Assembly (NCBI RefSeq): GCF_040499845.1
Contig: NZ_CP159342.1
Location: 5,394,001-5,458,000 of the forward strand
Direction: 5' to 3'
Origin: Micromonospora sp. CCTCC AA 2012012
Lineage (GTDB): Bacteria; Actinomycetota; Actinomycetes; Mycobacteriales; Micromonosporaceae
Length of the DNA stretch: 64,000 nucleotides
Below, one piece after another: positions 51,228 through 60,424 of this stretch. The notes below the pieces were generated by a model. It saw only the letters and a list, made by a program, of their open reading frames with translations. It was not told the DNA's origin and searched no databases. How positions within the stretch are numbered: the stretch's first letter is position 1; each line of letters opens with the position of its first letter. The translations under genes were made by a program, and so were the position numbers.

Positions 51228-51656
51228 TCAGCGGGCGGAGGCGCGGGCGGCGCGGAGCGCCTCGGCCACCTCGTCGAGCGGGGCGTCCAGGTCGTACCGC
51301 CCGTACAGGTGCAGCGACCCACCCGCGTCGATCTCCAGCGTCTCGCTGTTCAGGCCCCGACGGGACCGGCGCTCGACGGTGATCGCCTCGATCTCGGGCC
51401 AGGTCAGCCGCTGGTGCCCGGCGAAGCCGTGGGCCACCGTGATCCCGTCCGGGTCGACCGCCAGCCGGACCGGGCGGACCAGGTCGCGCAGCGCCCAGCC
51501 GACCAGCACGACGGTGCCCAGCCCGACCAGCACCGGTTGGACCGGATCGTCGCCGGCCAGGAGCAGCCCGAGCGCGACGAGCAGCACCGCGGCGACCAGC
51601 TTGGCGACGGGCAGGACGGTCGGGACCCGCCACTGCCGGGTCGGGGACGGATGCAC
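51228..51656 (-). CDS. PH-domain membrane protein
   Basis: A 142-residue protein with two hydrophobic helices (LPVAKLVAAVLLVALGLLLA and PVLVGLGTVVLVGWALRDL) then a bacterial PH-like domain (VDPDGITVAHGFAGHQRLTW ... WPEIEAITVERR). GTG 51656 (HPSPTRQWRVPT) is preferred; an earlier GTG at 51701 is possible and neither has a ribosome site. It faces the rhomboid gene and diverges from the thiolase gene. The role is unknown. Confidence 0.78.
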   Translation of the reverse strand: MHPSPTRQWRVPTVLPVAKLVAAVLLVALGLLLAGDDPVQPVLVGLGTVVLVGWALRDLVRPVRLAVDPDGITVAHGFAGHQRLTWPEIEAITVERRSRRGLNSETLEIDAGGSLHLYGRYDLDAPLDEVAEALRAARASAR

Positions 51657-51741
51657 CGACCCAGCATGCCAGCGCAGCGGGGTGCCCGGCGGGGCGGCCA
51701 CGACGTAGGATCGGGACAGCCCAAGTTACCGGGGAGTAAAC

Positions 51742-52914
51742 ATGAGTGACGCGGTCATCGTCGGTGCGGTACGGACCCCGGTCGGGCGGCGCAAGGGCAG
51801 CCTCGCCGGCGTCCACCCGGTCGACCTCTCGGCGCACGTGCTGCGTGCCCTCGCCGAGCGCACCGGCATCGACCCCGAGCTGGTCGACGACGTGGTCTGG
51901 GGCTGCGTGTCGCAGGTCGGCGAGCAGTCGTGGAACGTCGCCCGCAACGCCGTGCTCGCCGCCGGCTGGCCCGAGTCGGTCCCCGGCACCACCCTCGACC
52001 GGCAGTGCGGGTCGAGCCAGCAGGCGCTGCACTTCGCCGCCGCCACCGTGCTCTCCGGCCAGGCCGACCTGGTGGTCGCCGGTGGCGTCGAGTCGATGAC
52101 CCGGGTGCCGATGGGTTCCAGCGTGGCCGGCGGCATGCCGTTCAGCGACGCGATCCTGGAGCGCTACCGGGGCGTCGAGGGGGTCGCCGCCGACTCCCTG
52201 CTCCCCTTCAACCAGGGCGTCGGGGCCGAGCTGATCGCCCAGCGGTGGCACTTCTCCCGCACTCAGCTCGACGAGTTCGCGCTGGCCAGCCACGAGAAGG
52301 CCGCCGCCGCGCAGGACGCCGGGGCGTTCGACCCGGAGCTGGCCCCGGTGGCGCTGGCCGACGGCGGCAAGTTCGCCGCCGACGAGGGCATCCGCCGGGA
52401 CACCACACTGGCCAAGCTGGGCGAGCTGAAGACCCCGTTCCGGTCCGACGGTGTGGTCACCGCCGGCTCCGCGTCGCAGATCTCCGACGGCGCCGCCGCG
52501 CTCGCCGTCACCACCAGCGAGTGGGCCAGCCGGCACGGGCTGCGCCCGCTGGCCCGGGTGCACACCGCCGTGGTCGCCGCCGACGACCCGGTGGTCATGC
52601 TCACCGCCCCCATCCCGGCCACCGCGAAGGCGCTGCGCCGCGCGGGGCTGGGCATCGAGGAGATCGGGGTGTACGAGGTGAACGAGGCGTTCGCCCCGGT
52701 CCCGCTGGCCTGGCTGGCGGAGACGGAGGCGGACCCGGAGCGGCTGAACCCGCGCGGCGGCGCGATCGCCCTGGGTCACCCGCTCGGCGGCTCCGGCGCC
52801 CGGATCATGACCACGATGCTCCAGCACATGCGGGACAACGGCATCCGTTACGGCCTGCAGACCATGTGCGAGGGCGGCGGCATGGCCAACGCCACCATCG
52901 TCGAGCTGCTCTGA
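51742..52914 (+). CDS. acetyl-CoA acyltransferase (thiolase)
   Basis: A 390-residue thiolase, full length. The active-site Cys is in LDRQCGSSQQAL, the His in IALGHPLGGSGA and the second Cys in TMCEGGGMAN. It resembles the steroid/fatty-acid degradative type that releases acetyl-CoA in the last step of beta-oxidation; a biosynthetic role is possible. It starts at ATG 51742. It stands alone, with no other beta-oxidation gene nearby. Confidence 0.95.
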   Translation: MSDAVIVGAVRTPVGRRKGSLAGVHPVDLSAHVLRALAERTGIDPELVDDVVWGCVSQVGEQSWNVARNAVLAAGWPESVPGTTLDRQCGSSQQALHFAAATVLSGQADLVVAGGVESMTRVPMGSSVAGGMPFSDAILERYRGVEGVAADSLLPFNQGVGAELIAQRWHFSRTQLDEFALASHEKAAAAQDAGAFDPELAPVALADGGKFAADEGIRRDTTLAKLGELKTPFRSDGVVTAGSASQISDGAAALAVTTSEWASRHGLRPLARVHTAVVAADDPVVMLTAPIPATAKALRRAGLGIEEIGVYEVNEAFAPVPLAWLAETEADPERLNPRGGAIALGHPLGGSGARIMTTMLQHMRDNGIRYGLQTMCEGGGMANATIVELL

Positions 52915-52989
52915 CCCGCTGACGCCGCGCCCGGTGGCGGGGCCGGAATCTCCTCGCCTCCGGCCCGGCCGCCGCCTAGTCTCCGGGGC

Positions 52990-54129
52990 GTGACGACGCC
53001 CCCCACCGACGCGCCGGAGCAGTCCCCCGCCGACGGCCCGGAGACGACCCCTGCCGGCGGCCTGGAGGCCGCGAATGCCGGCGGCCCGGAGACGATGGCC
53101 GCCGACAGCCCGGAGACTATGCCTGGCGGCGACCCGCAGGCCGCCGCAGCGGGACCGGACTGGTCGACCGAGCGGTGGCGGGACGCGGCGCTGGCCTGGA
53201 TCGGTGCCGCGCTGGCCCGGGACGGCCGGCGGGTCACCGGTCCGGTCGAGCCCCGGGTCCGCCCGTGGTCGCTGGTCTGGCGGCTGCCCACCGATGCCGG
53301 CCCGGTCTGGTTCAAGGCCAACAACCCCGGCACCCGCTACGAGGCGGTGCTCCTCGCCGAGCTGCCCGGCCGCTGCCCCGGCGCGCTGCTCGACCCGATA
53401 GCGGTGGACGCGGAGCGCGGCTGGTCGCTGCTGCCCGACGGCGGTCCGAGCCTGCGCGACATCCTCGCCCGGCAGCCCGACCCGACCCACTGGGAACGGG
53501 TGCTGCCGGCGTACGCGGCGGTGCAGATCGCGGCCACGCCGGACGCGGTGCACCTGGTGGAGCGGGGCGTGCCCGACCAGCGCCCGGAGCGGATGCCGGA
53601 GCTGTTCGACCGGCTGCTGGCCGACGAGGCGGCGCTGCTGCTCGGCGAGCCGGACGGCCTCACCGCCGAGCTGTACGGGCGGCTGCGGGCGTACCGGCCG
53701 GAGTTCGTCGCGCTCTGCCGCCGGTTGGCGGCGACGGGGGTGCCGGCCAGCATCCAGCACGACGACCTGCACGACGGCAACGTCTTCGTGGCGGACGACG
53801 GGTATCGCTTCTTCGACTGGGGTGACGCCTCCGTGGCGCATCCGTTCGGCACCCTGCTGGTGACCCTCCGCTCGGTGGCGTACGCCGGTGGGCTGGAGCC
53901 CGGCGACCCGGCGCTGGCCCGGCTCCGGGACGCCTACCTGGAGCCCTGGACCGACCGGTACGACCGGCCGACGCTGCGGGAGGCGGCGGGCCTGGCGATG
54001 CGGGTGGCCACGGTGGGCCGGGCGCTGTCCTGGCGCCGTGCCCTGTGGACGACCGACCCGGCCCGCGCCGAGTACGCGTCGGCCGTGCCCGGCTGGCTCG
54101 GCGAGCTCTTCGCCGACCTCCCGGTCTGA
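52990..54129 (+). CDS. APH-family phosphotransferase
   Basis: A 379-residue protein. The first 50 residues are Pro/Glu/Ala-rich and disordered with an imperfect GGPETMA-type repeat. The kinase domain has the catalytic loop QHDDLHDGNVFV and the metal site FFDWGDASV. GTG 52990 follows GGGGCG. Members phosphorylate aminoglycosides, choline, or metabolites. No resistance gene or transporter is adjacent, so a metabolic role is as likely. Confidence 0.85.
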   Translation: MTTPPTDAPEQSPADGPETTPAGGLEAANAGGPETMAADSPETMPGGDPQAAAAGPDWSTERWRDAALAWIGAALARDGRRVTGPVEPRVRPWSLVWRLPTDAGPVWFKANNPGTRYEAVLLAELPGRCPGALLDPIAVDAERGWSLLPDGGPSLRDILARQPDPTHWERVLPAYAAVQIAATPDAVHLVERGVPDQRPERMPELFDRLLADEAALLLGEPDGLTAELYGRLRAYRPEFVALCRRLAATGVPASIQHDDLHDGNVFVADDGYRFFDWGDASVAHPFGTLLVTLRSVAYAGGLEPGDPALARLRDAYLEPWTDRYDRPTLREAAGLAMRVATVGRALSWRRALWTTDPARAEYASAVPGWLGELFADLPV

Positions 54130-54235
54130 CCCCACGTCGGAGAGCCCGCCGGTCCGACCCGATGTCGGGGAGCCCCGCCGGTCCGACCCCGACATCGGAG
54201 CCGCGCCGGTCCGATCCGACGTCGGACAGTACGTG
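54125..54235. repeat. four tandem palindrome-bearing repeats
   Basis: Four units of about 27-30 bases, each carrying a (T)CCGA...TCGG(A) palindrome (for example CCGACGTCGG) and GGTCCGA, fill the gap between the APH gene and the next gene. Each could bind a dimeric protein or form a small hairpin. Confidence 0.55.
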
Positions 54236-54309
54236 CGATGTGCGCGGTGGAAGTTGCAGAAATTGGCGGTGACCCATATCACGCCTGCTCAGCGGTCGTT
54301 GCACAGGGC

Positions 54310-54822
54310 ATGGACGTCTTCTCCCGAACGTTCCTCCCGGCCGCCGCCGACACCGGCCTGGCGACCCAGACGGTCAGCCGGCACATGCCGATCTTCCGGC
54401 GCTGCGTCGGCTCCGGTGACGCCACCATCCTGGTCACCCGGTGCAGCCGTCCCGACCACCCGGTCGGCGGCGACTACCTGATGCTCCTCACCCACCGTCG
54501 GTTGGTGGTCACCCAGCAGACCCGCGTGCTGCACCGGCTGCGCCTGCACCTCAACACCGAACTCCGCGAACTGAGCAACGTGACGTGGAGCCCGGACCCG
54601 CGCTCGCAGAGCGTCGAGCTGGCGGCCACCGCCATCGACGGGATGCGCGAGCGGTTCCTCATCCGTACCCACCACCCGAAGCAGGTGTGGGAGCTGGACA
54701 CCCTGCTGAACCACGCCTTCCGGACCCGGCTGCGGACGCCGGCCGAGCGGCTGGTCGCCACCATCGGTGAGCCGCCCGCCGCCGCGCGGCCGGTCGCGTT
54801 CCGCCCGGCCCCGGTGCGCTGA
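54310..54822 (+). CDS. conserved actinomycete protein, unrecognised
   Basis: A 170-residue soluble protein (MDVFSRTFLPAAADTGLATQ). The middle, YLMLLTHRRLVVTQQTRVLH, looks like the first strands of a bacterial PH-type domain. A C-terminal helix QVWELDTLLNHAF follows. ATG 54310 is preferred; the frame to 54238 is unlikely. No enzyme motif is present. The role is unknown. Confidence 0.75.
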   Translation: MDVFSRTFLPAAADTGLATQTVSRHMPIFRRCVGSGDATILVTRCSRPDHPVGGDYLMLLTHRRLVVTQQTRVLHRLRLHLNTELRELSNVTWSPDPRSQSVELAATAIDGMRERFLIRTHHPKQVWELDTLLNHAFRTRLRTPAERLVATIGEPPAAARPVAFRPAPVR

Positions 54823-54891
54823 CGAGTTCCTTACCGGATCCGAACGTTCCCCTGACCGCTGCGGCGGCCACCGGTCGGTAATCATGGGCCG

Positions 54892-55584
54892 GTGACCGTC
54901 GACGCCGCGCAGCGCGGGCTCGTCCTGGTGGTGGAGGACGAGCCGGCCATCGCCGACCTGGTCCGGCTCTATCTGAGTCGGGACGGCTTCGGCGTACACC
55001 TGGAACGGGACGGCTCGGCCGGACTGGCCGCCGCGCGGCGGCTGCGCCCGGTGGCCTGCGTGCTCGACATCGCGCTGCCCGGCCTGGCCGGTACGGAGAT
55101 CTGCCGGCGGCTTCGTGAGGCCGGCGACTGGACGCCGGTCATCTTCCTCACCGCCCGCGACGACGAGGTGGACCGGATCGTCGGCCTGGAACTCGGCGCG
55201 GACGACTACGTGACCAAGCCGTTCAGTCCGCGTGAGCTGGTCGCCCGGGTGCGCGCGGTGCTGCGTCGCACCGCCGGGGCACCGGCCGGCGCGGAGCAGC
55301 CGCGCGTCGTCGGGCCGGTCACCCTCGACCCGGCCCGTCGGACGGTCACCGCCGCCGACCGTCCGGTGCAGCTCACCTCGACCGAGTTCGACCTGCTCGC
55401 CCACCTGATGGCCCGGCCCGGCCGGGTCTTCACCCGGGAGGAACTGCTCGCCGGCGTCTGGGGCTACGCCGCGCACGCCGGCACCCGCACGGTGGACGTG
55501 CACGTCGCGCAGGTCCGCGCGAAGCTCGGCCCGGCCAGCGTGATCCGCACCCACCGCGGCGTCGGGTACGCGGCCGATGCCTGA
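54892..55584 (+). CDS. OmpR-family response regulator
   Basis: A 230-residue regulator. The receiver has EDEP, the phospho-acceptor Asp in CVLDIALPGLAG and DDYVTKPF. The winged-helix domain has LTSTEFDLLAHLMARP and TVDVHVAQVRAKLG. GTG 54892; a TAATCAT element ends 7 bases before it, so a leaderless start is likely. It overlaps the kinase gene by 8 bases. Confidence 0.94.
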   Translation: MTVDAAQRGLVLVVEDEPAIADLVRLYLSRDGFGVHLERDGSAGLAAARRLRPVACVLDIALPGLAGTEICRRLREAGDWTPVIFLTARDDEVDRIVGLELGADDYVTKPFSPRELVARVRAVLRRTAGAPAGAEQPRVVGPVTLDPARRTVTAADRPVQLTSTEFDLLAHLMARPGRVFTREELLAGVWGYAAHAGTRTVDVHVAQVRAKLGPASVIRTHRGVGYAADA

Positions 55585-57064
55585 CCCCGCCGGCCCACCG
55601 CCCGCCGGGCCGGACCGGGCGCACCAGCCGACCGTCGCGCTGCCCGTGATCGCGGCACCGGTCGCGCCGGCCGGCCCGCCGCGCCGCCGGTTCGCCCGCA
55701 CGCTGACCGCCCGCGCGGTGCTGGTCACCTGCGCGGTGGCGCTGGTGTCGGTGCTGGTCACCGCCCTGGTCGCGGTGCCGCTGACGGTGCGCGGCACGGA
55801 ACGGCGCGACCAGCAGGCGCTCGCCGCGCAGGCCCGCCTGGCCGCCGACGTGCTGCGGGGCCGCCCGGCCCGGCGGGACACCGCCGGGGAGCGGCTGATC
55901 CGCCAGCTCCGCCAACAGGAGATCGACGTGTACGTCATCCACGCCGGCCAGGCGGACCGCCCCGGGCTGCCCCAGCAGCTGGTGAACCGGGTGTCCGCCG
56001 GCCGGGACGTCTCCGGCTGGCGGCTGATCAACGGTGAACGGGCCCTCGTCGAGGGGCGGACGCTGCCCGGCGGCGACGGCGTGGTGCTGACCCGGGCGAC
56101 CCGTACCGGCCCGTGGCGACAGGTCCTGCTCAGCCTCTGGCTGCCGCTGCTCGCCGGGCTCGCCGCCGGGGTGGCCGCCGGGCTGCTCCTCGCCGCCCGG
56201 CTGGCCCGTCCGATCCGGGTCGCGGCGACCGCCGCCGCCCGACTGCGCGCCGGGGACCGGGCGGTACGCGTACCGGTGGAGCCGCCGGACGAGGTGGCCG
56301 ACCTGGCGTACGCGCTGAACGGGCTCGCCGCCGCGCTGGCCACCAGCGAGGGTCGGCAGCGGGAGTTCCTGCTCTCCGTCTCGCACGAGCTGCGCACCCC
56401 GTTGACCGCGATCCGGGGTTACGCCGAGGCGCTCGCCGACGGGGTGATCGACGCGGCCGACACGCCCGCCACCGGCCGCACCATGCTGGCCGAGGCCGAG
56501 CACCTGGACCGGCTGGTCCGTGACCTGCTGGCGCTGGCCCGGCTGGAGGCCGCCGACTTCCCGCTCGACCCGGGACCGGTCGACCTGACCCGGTTGGCCG
56601 TGGACGCCGAGCGCACCTGGTCGGACCGGTGCGCGGCGATGGGGGTGCCGTTCCGGGTGGAGCTGCCGGCCGGGGCGGTGCCCGCGTACACCGATCCGGG
56701 ACGGATCCGGCAGGTGGTGGACGGGCTGCTGGAGAACGCGCTGCGGGTCGTACCCCCGGGGGCGCCGGTGGTGCTCGCGGTCCGGCCCGGGGGCGCGGAC
56801 CCGGCGGGCGGCGGCGTGCTGGAGGTCCGCGACGGCGGACCCGGCTTCACCGACGACGACCTGGCGGTGGCCTTCGAGCGGGGGGCGCTGCACCAGCGCT
56901 ACCGGGGGGTGCGCAAGGTGGGCAGCGGTCTGGGGCTGGCGCTCGCCGCCGGGCTGGTCCGCCGGCTCGGCGGCGACATCGCCGCCGGGCACGCGCCCGA
57001 GGGCGGGGCGGCCTTCACCGTCCGGCTGCCCGGTGATCCTTACCTGACCCGAACACCGGGCTGA
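55577..57064 (+). CDS. sensor histidine kinase
   Basis: A 495-residue kinase. Helices at about residues 45-75 and 180-205 flank a periplasmic sensor of about 100 residues. Then HAMP, the H-box SVSHELRTPLTAIRGY, N-box GLLENALR, and GSGLGLALAAGLV. ATG 55577 overlaps the regulator by 8 bases. The signal is unknown, but the lipoprotein downstream may be part of the response. Confidence 0.93.
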   Translation: MPDPAGPPPAGPDRAHQPTVALPVIAAPVAPAGPPRRRFARTLTARAVLVTCAVALVSVLVTALVAVPLTVRGTERRDQQALAAQARLAADVLRGRPARRDTAGERLIRQLRQQEIDVYVIHAGQADRPGLPQQLVNRVSAGRDVSGWRLINGERALVEGRTLPGGDGVVLTRATRTGPWRQVLLSLWLPLLAGLAAGVAAGLLLAARLARPIRVAATAAARLRAGDRAVRVPVEPPDEVADLAYALNGLAAALATSEGRQREFLLSVSHELRTPLTAIRGYAEALADGVIDAADTPATGRTMLAEAEHLDRLVRDLLALARLEAADFPLDPGPVDLTRLAVDAERTWSDRCAAMGVPFRVELPAGAVPAYTDPGRIRQVVDGLLENALRVVPPGAPVVLAVRPGGADPAGGGVLEVRDGGPGFTDDDLAVAFERGALHQRYRGVRKVGSGLGLALAAGLVRRLGGDIAAGHAPEGGAAFTVRLPGDPYLTRTPG

Positions 57065-57119
57065 CGCTCCGCTCGCCCGGGCGCGGGACGCTGTGGTTCC
57101 ACGGACGAGAGGACAACTG

Positions 57120-57722
57120 ATGGCACGTCAGGGAATCGCCACCGGCGTCACCGCACTGCTCGCGGCGGCCGCGCTCGGCCTCGCCGGCTGCGGCCCGGCC
57201 CAGCTCGCGGAGGGTACGGCCAAGCAGACCGCGGTCGACGTCGCCGCCGCGATGGGCGCGGACGGTCAGGCGCTCACCGCGATGGGCTTCGACGCGGACG
57301 ACCTGGACGTGGAGCCGGTCGCCGCCTCGGCGTCACCCGACCCGTCCGCCTCCGCCCAGCCGGGGAAGGGTCAGCGCGGCGAGCGCGGGCAGGAGTGGCG
57401 CAAGCGGCACCGGGCCCGGGTGCTGCTGCGGAAGAACACCCTGCACGGCGAGGTCGTGGTCCAGACGAAGGACGGCGGTACGAAGACCGTCGCCGTGCAG
57501 CGCGGCCAGGTGACCGCCATCGACGACAGGTCGATGACGGTGAAGTCCACCGACGGCTTCACCATGACCTGGACGTTCGGCGACAACCTGCGGGTGGTCG
57601 AGCGCCGCAGCACCATCCGGTCGAACGACGTCAAGGTCGGTACGACGGTCGGCGTGGCCGGCGCCAAGGAGGGCTCCGGCGGCGTCGCCCGCCTGATCGT
57701 GGTCCCGCTCAAGCAGAACTGA
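57120..57722 (+). CDS. small lipoprotein
   Basis: A 200-residue exported protein with lipobox LGLAGCGP (Cys about 25). Residues about 70-95 are Ser/Pro/Gln-rich (SASPDPSASAQPGKG), and the C-terminal 100 residues are beta-rich (EVVVQTKDGGTKTVAVQRGQ) and repeat-like. ATG 57120 is 5 bases after GAGAGGA. It lies 55 bases after the two-component pair and is probably regulated with it. The role is unknown. Confidence 0.82.
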   Translation: MARQGIATGVTALLAAAALGLAGCGPAQLAEGTAKQTAVDVAAAMGADGQALTAMGFDADDLDVEPVAASASPDPSASAQPGKGQRGERGQEWRKRHRARVLLRKNTLHGEVVVQTKDGGTKTVAVQRGQVTAIDDRSMTVKSTDGFTMTWTFGDNLRVVERRSTIRSNDVKVGTTVGVAGAKEGSGGVARLIVVPLKQN

Positions 57723-57727
57723 CCGGT

Positions 57728-57757
57728 GGGGTCCCCGGCCGCCGGGCCGGGGACCCC
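57728..57757 (+). terminator. hairpin terminator after the lipoprotein gene
   Basis: A perfect 13-bp stem (57728-57740 with 57745-57757) with a 4-base loop. Confidence 0.8.
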
Positions 57758-58019
57758 GCCCCTACGGGCGGATGATCCGGTCGACGGGCTCGGCCGGACG
57801 GGCGGCGGCGTACGGCCGAGCGGTTCGCCCGGACCGGGCCGAAACGGCGAGGTGTGGGTGCCAGGACCCGCCTGACCAGGGCGGTGACCAGGCCCGCGGG
57901 CCGGGTTCGCCGGGTAGGGCGTCGAGGCTCACGCGCGCGCCGGGAGGTGGCGGGCTGCGTCCCGGCGAACGGCCAGGCTACGCTAGGGCCGATTTGCTGT
58001 CCCCACCGTGGAGATCCTC

Positions 58020-58727
58020 GTGAAGCTCTCGATCCTCATGCCGGTCTACAACGAGGAAGAACGCATCGCGGATGCCCTCAAGCAGGCATTGGCGGTCGAC
58101 TACCCGTGCGAGATCGAGCTGGTCGTGGTCGACGACGGCAGCCGGGACGGCACGGGGGAGATCCTCGGCCGGGTGGACGACGCGCGGCTGCGCGTCATCA
58201 CCCACCAGCGCAACGCCGGCAAGGGCGCGGCCATCAAGACCGCCGTGGACAGCGCCGAGGGTGAGTACATGGTCATCCTCGACGCCGACCTGGAGTACGA
58301 CCCGCAGGACATCCCGCGCCTGCTGGAGCCGGTGCTCGACGGCCGGGCCACGGTCGTCTACGGAAATCGCACCTTCGGGAGCCACAGCTCCTACAGCTTC
58401 TGGTACGTGGTCGGCAACAAGGGCGTCACCCTGGCCGCCAACGTGCTCTACAACTCCTACATCGGCGACCTGGAGACCTGCTTCAAGCTGATGCCGGTCG
58501 AGCTCTACCGTTCGCTCCAGATCAAGTCGCGGGGCTTCGGCATGGAAGCCGAGGTCACCGGCAAGCTGCTGCGCCAGAAGATCCGCCCCTACGAGGTGCC
58601 GATCAGCTACCGCGCGCGCGGCCGCGAGGAGGGCAAGAAGATCACCTGGAAGGACGGCGTCGAGGCGATCTGGATCCTGAGCCGGGAGCGCGCCCGTCGC
58701 CGCCCGCTCGGTGCCACCGCCCGCTGA
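58020..58727 (+). CDS. GT2-family glycosyltransferase (dolichol-phosphate mannose synthase-like)
   Basis: A 235-residue GT2 enzyme. It starts KLSILMPVYNEEERIADALK and has VVVDDGSRDGT and VILDADLEYDPQD. No membrane helix is present, as in soluble polyprenyl-phosphate mannosyl- or glucosyltransferases. GTG 58020 lies 6 bases after GGAG; a GTG at 58008 would have no such site. A TACGCT near 57979 may be the -10. It may feed surface glycans but lies outside the main locus. Confidence 0.9.
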   Translation: MKLSILMPVYNEEERIADALKQALAVDYPCEIELVVVDDGSRDGTGEILGRVDDARLRVITHQRNAGKGAAIKTAVDSAEGEYMVILDADLEYDPQDIPRLLEPVLDGRATVVYGNRTFGSHSSYSFWYVVGNKGVTLAANVLYNSYIGDLETCFKLMPVELYRSLQIKSRGFGMEAEVTGKLLRQKIRPYEVPISYRARGREEGKKITWKDGVEAIWILSRERARRRPLGATAR

Positions 58728-58741
58728 CCCCGTAACACGTC

Positions 58742-58782
58742 CCAGGACCCCGCCACCGGCTCACCCCGGGGCGGGGTCCTGG
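58742..58782. terminator. terminator between convergent genes
   Basis: CCAGGACCCCGCC (58742-58754) pairs with GGCGGGGTCCTGG (58770-58782), followed by CGTTTCTC on the plus strand. It separates the GT2 and transketolase genes. Confidence 0.8.
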
Positions 58783-58796
58783 CGTTTCTCCCGGGC

Positions 58797-59693
58797 TCAG
58801 GCCGGGGCCGGGACCCGGGCGAGGAAGGCGTCCACGCTGCGGCGGATGCCGGCCGGGTCCAGGCCGTGCCAGCGGGCGTGGTCGTCGGGCGAGCCGTACC
58901 GGCGCAGCTCCGTCCGGCCCACGCCGAGGGTGAGCAGCCGGTGCGGCCGGTCCGCCAACGCCTCGGCCACCACCCGCGCCGAGGTTCCCGCCAGGTAGGG
59001 CTCGACCAGGATCACCTCGCCACCGGCCAGCCCCCGCAGTCCGGCCGTGTCGAACGGGCGCGGCCGATGGGTGTACGCCACGGTCACCGGCCGCCCGTCG
59101 ACCGCCGCGAGCGACGCGTCGAGCATCGGGCCGACCGCCACCAGGAGCGGCGCGTCCGGACCGGCGTCCCGGACCACCCGCAGGCTCCCGTCGCCCGGGT
59201 GCGCCCGGTCGTTGGTCAGCGTCGACAGCCGCAGATAGGCCGACCCGTCCGAGGCCACCGCGTCCCGCAGCAGTCGGGGCACCTCGTCCCGGTGCCCGGG
59301 TACGTGGACCGTCCAGCCGGCGAGGGTGTCGAGCAGCGCCACGTCCGCCGGACCCAGGTGGGTACGCCCCGCCGCCGCCCGGTCGTACGAGCCGCCGATG
59401 CCGACCAGCACCGCGCCGACACCCTGATGGTCGAGGTCCAGCTTGATCTGCTCGTACGCCCGCTCGACCAGGAACGGGGCGTAGCTGTGCACCACCGGCC
59501 GCAGCCCGGTCAGCGCGAGGCCCCCGGCCACGCCCACCATCAACTGCTCCCGGATCCCCACGTTGAGCACCCGGTCGGGGTGGCGTCGCGCCGCCGGGGC
59601 GAACGCGGCGGCGGAGATGTCCGCCAGCACCACCGCCGTACGCGGATCCTCGGCCAGCAGCCCGGTCATGGTGTCGATGAAGGTCTCCCGCAT
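58797..59693 (-). CDS. transketolase C-terminal subunit
   Basis: A 298-residue pyrimidine-binding half of transketolase. The catalytic Glu is in VLNVGIREQLMVGVAGGLAL. The C-terminal part has the sequence VAYTHRPRPFDTAGLRGLAG. ATG 59693 ends one base before the stop of the N-terminal subunit gene. The two subunits would form an active thiamine-dependent enzyme. Split transketolases are used in specialised carbon metabolism, and the substrate may not be a pentose phosphate. Confidence 0.9.
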   Translation of the reverse strand: MRETFIDTMTGLLAEDPRTAVVLADISAAAFAPAARRHPDRVLNVGIREQLMVGVAGGLALTGLRPVVHSYAPFLVERAYEQIKLDLDHQGVGAVLVGIGGSYDRAAAGRTHLGPADVALLDTLAGWTVHVPGHRDEVPRLLRDAVASDGSAYLRLSTLTNDRAHPGDGSLRVVRDAGPDAPLLVAVGPMLDASLAAVDGRPVTVAYTHRPRPFDTAGLRGLAGGEVILVEPYLAGTSARVVAEALADRPHRLLTLGVGRTELRRYGSPDDHARWHGLDPAGIRRSVDAFLARVPAPA

Positions 59694-59694
59694 G

Positions 59695-60378
59695 TCACTC
59701 CCCGTCCCTGACGACCGCGACGACGACGTGCGGCCGGTGGTTGTCGTGCCCGGTGAGGGCGGCGTACAGGGCGGCGTGGTCCCGCCCGTCGACGGTGGCG
59801 GTGGTCCAGCCGTTGACGGCGAACCGGCTGGCCGCCCCGCCCGGCCACCCGTGGCTCGCCGAGCGGTTGTCCAGCACGATCGCGGTCAGGTTCGCCAGCC
59901 CGGTCGCCCCCGCGTACGCGATCGCCTCGTGGTTGCTGCCCTCGTCCAGTTCGGCGTCGCCGAGCAGGACGTACACCCGGGGGTCGAGCCGGCCCTGGGC
60001 GCGCAGGCCGAGCGCGGTGCCCACGCCGAGGCCGAGGCCGTGGCCGAGTGAGCCGGAGCTGATCTCCACGCCGGGCACCAGCAGCCGGTCCGGGTGGTCG
60101 CCGAGCCGGCTGTCGGGGCCGCCCTGGTCGTCGAGCCAGTCGACGGGGACGAAGCCTTTCGCGGCGAGCAGCGCGTAGTAGCCGGCCACGGCGTGCCCCT
60201 TGGAGAGCAGGAAGCGGTCCCGGTCCGGGTCGTCGACGGTGGCGGGGGTGATCCGGAGCACCCGGTCGTAGAGGACCTGGAGCACGTCGAGGGTCGAGTA
60301 GACGTTGGGGTTGAACTCGCGGCCGGCGCGTACCCGCTCCAGCAGCGGCCCGAGGTCGGTGGCGGTGGTCGTGGTCAT
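59695..60378 (-). CDS. transketolase N-terminal subunit
   Basis: A 227-residue TPP-binding half. The cofactor motif is GDAELDEGSNHEAIAYAG, and FLLSKGHAVAGYYALLA has the substrate His. ATG 60378; the frame extends to 60405 but the promoter and operator lie there. It is divergent from the SoxR-type gene, sharing a 46-base control region. It precedes the C-terminal subunit gene. Confidence 0.9.
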   Translation of the reverse strand: MTTTTATDLGPLLERVRAGREFNPNVYSTLDVLQVLYDRVLRITPATVDDPDRDRFLLSKGHAVAGYYALLAAKGFVPVDWLDDQGGPDSRLGDHPDRLLVPGVEISSGSLGHGLGLGVGTALGLRAQGRLDPRVYVLLGDAELDEGSNHEAIAYAGATGLANLTAIVLDNRSASHGWPGGAASRFAVNGWTTATVDGRDHAALYAALTGHDNHRPHVVVAVVRDGE

Positions 60379-60393
60379 GCGGCTAGCCTGCAA

Positions 60394-60411
60394 GTTGAAG
60401 GGCACTTCAAC
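60394..60411. promoter_or_regulatory. palindromic operator between transketolase and SoxR genes
   Basis: GTTGAAGGGCACTTCAAC is a perfect 7+7 bp inverted repeat with a 4-base centre. It lies between the divergent ATG 60378 and ATG 60425 and is placed to control both. MerR-family proteins bind such dyads. Confidence 0.65.
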
Positions 60412-60424
60412 TCAAGGCGACGTG

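Noticed and set aside
52990..54129. An aminoglycoside-resistance gene
   Set aside because: The APH fold is shared by many metabolic kinases and nothing nearby (export, antibiotic biosynthesis) supports resistance.
51139..54282. A 1047-residue minus-strand frame across the rhomboid, PH, thiolase and APH genes
   Set aside because: It has no recognisable domain and runs against several well-supported genes.
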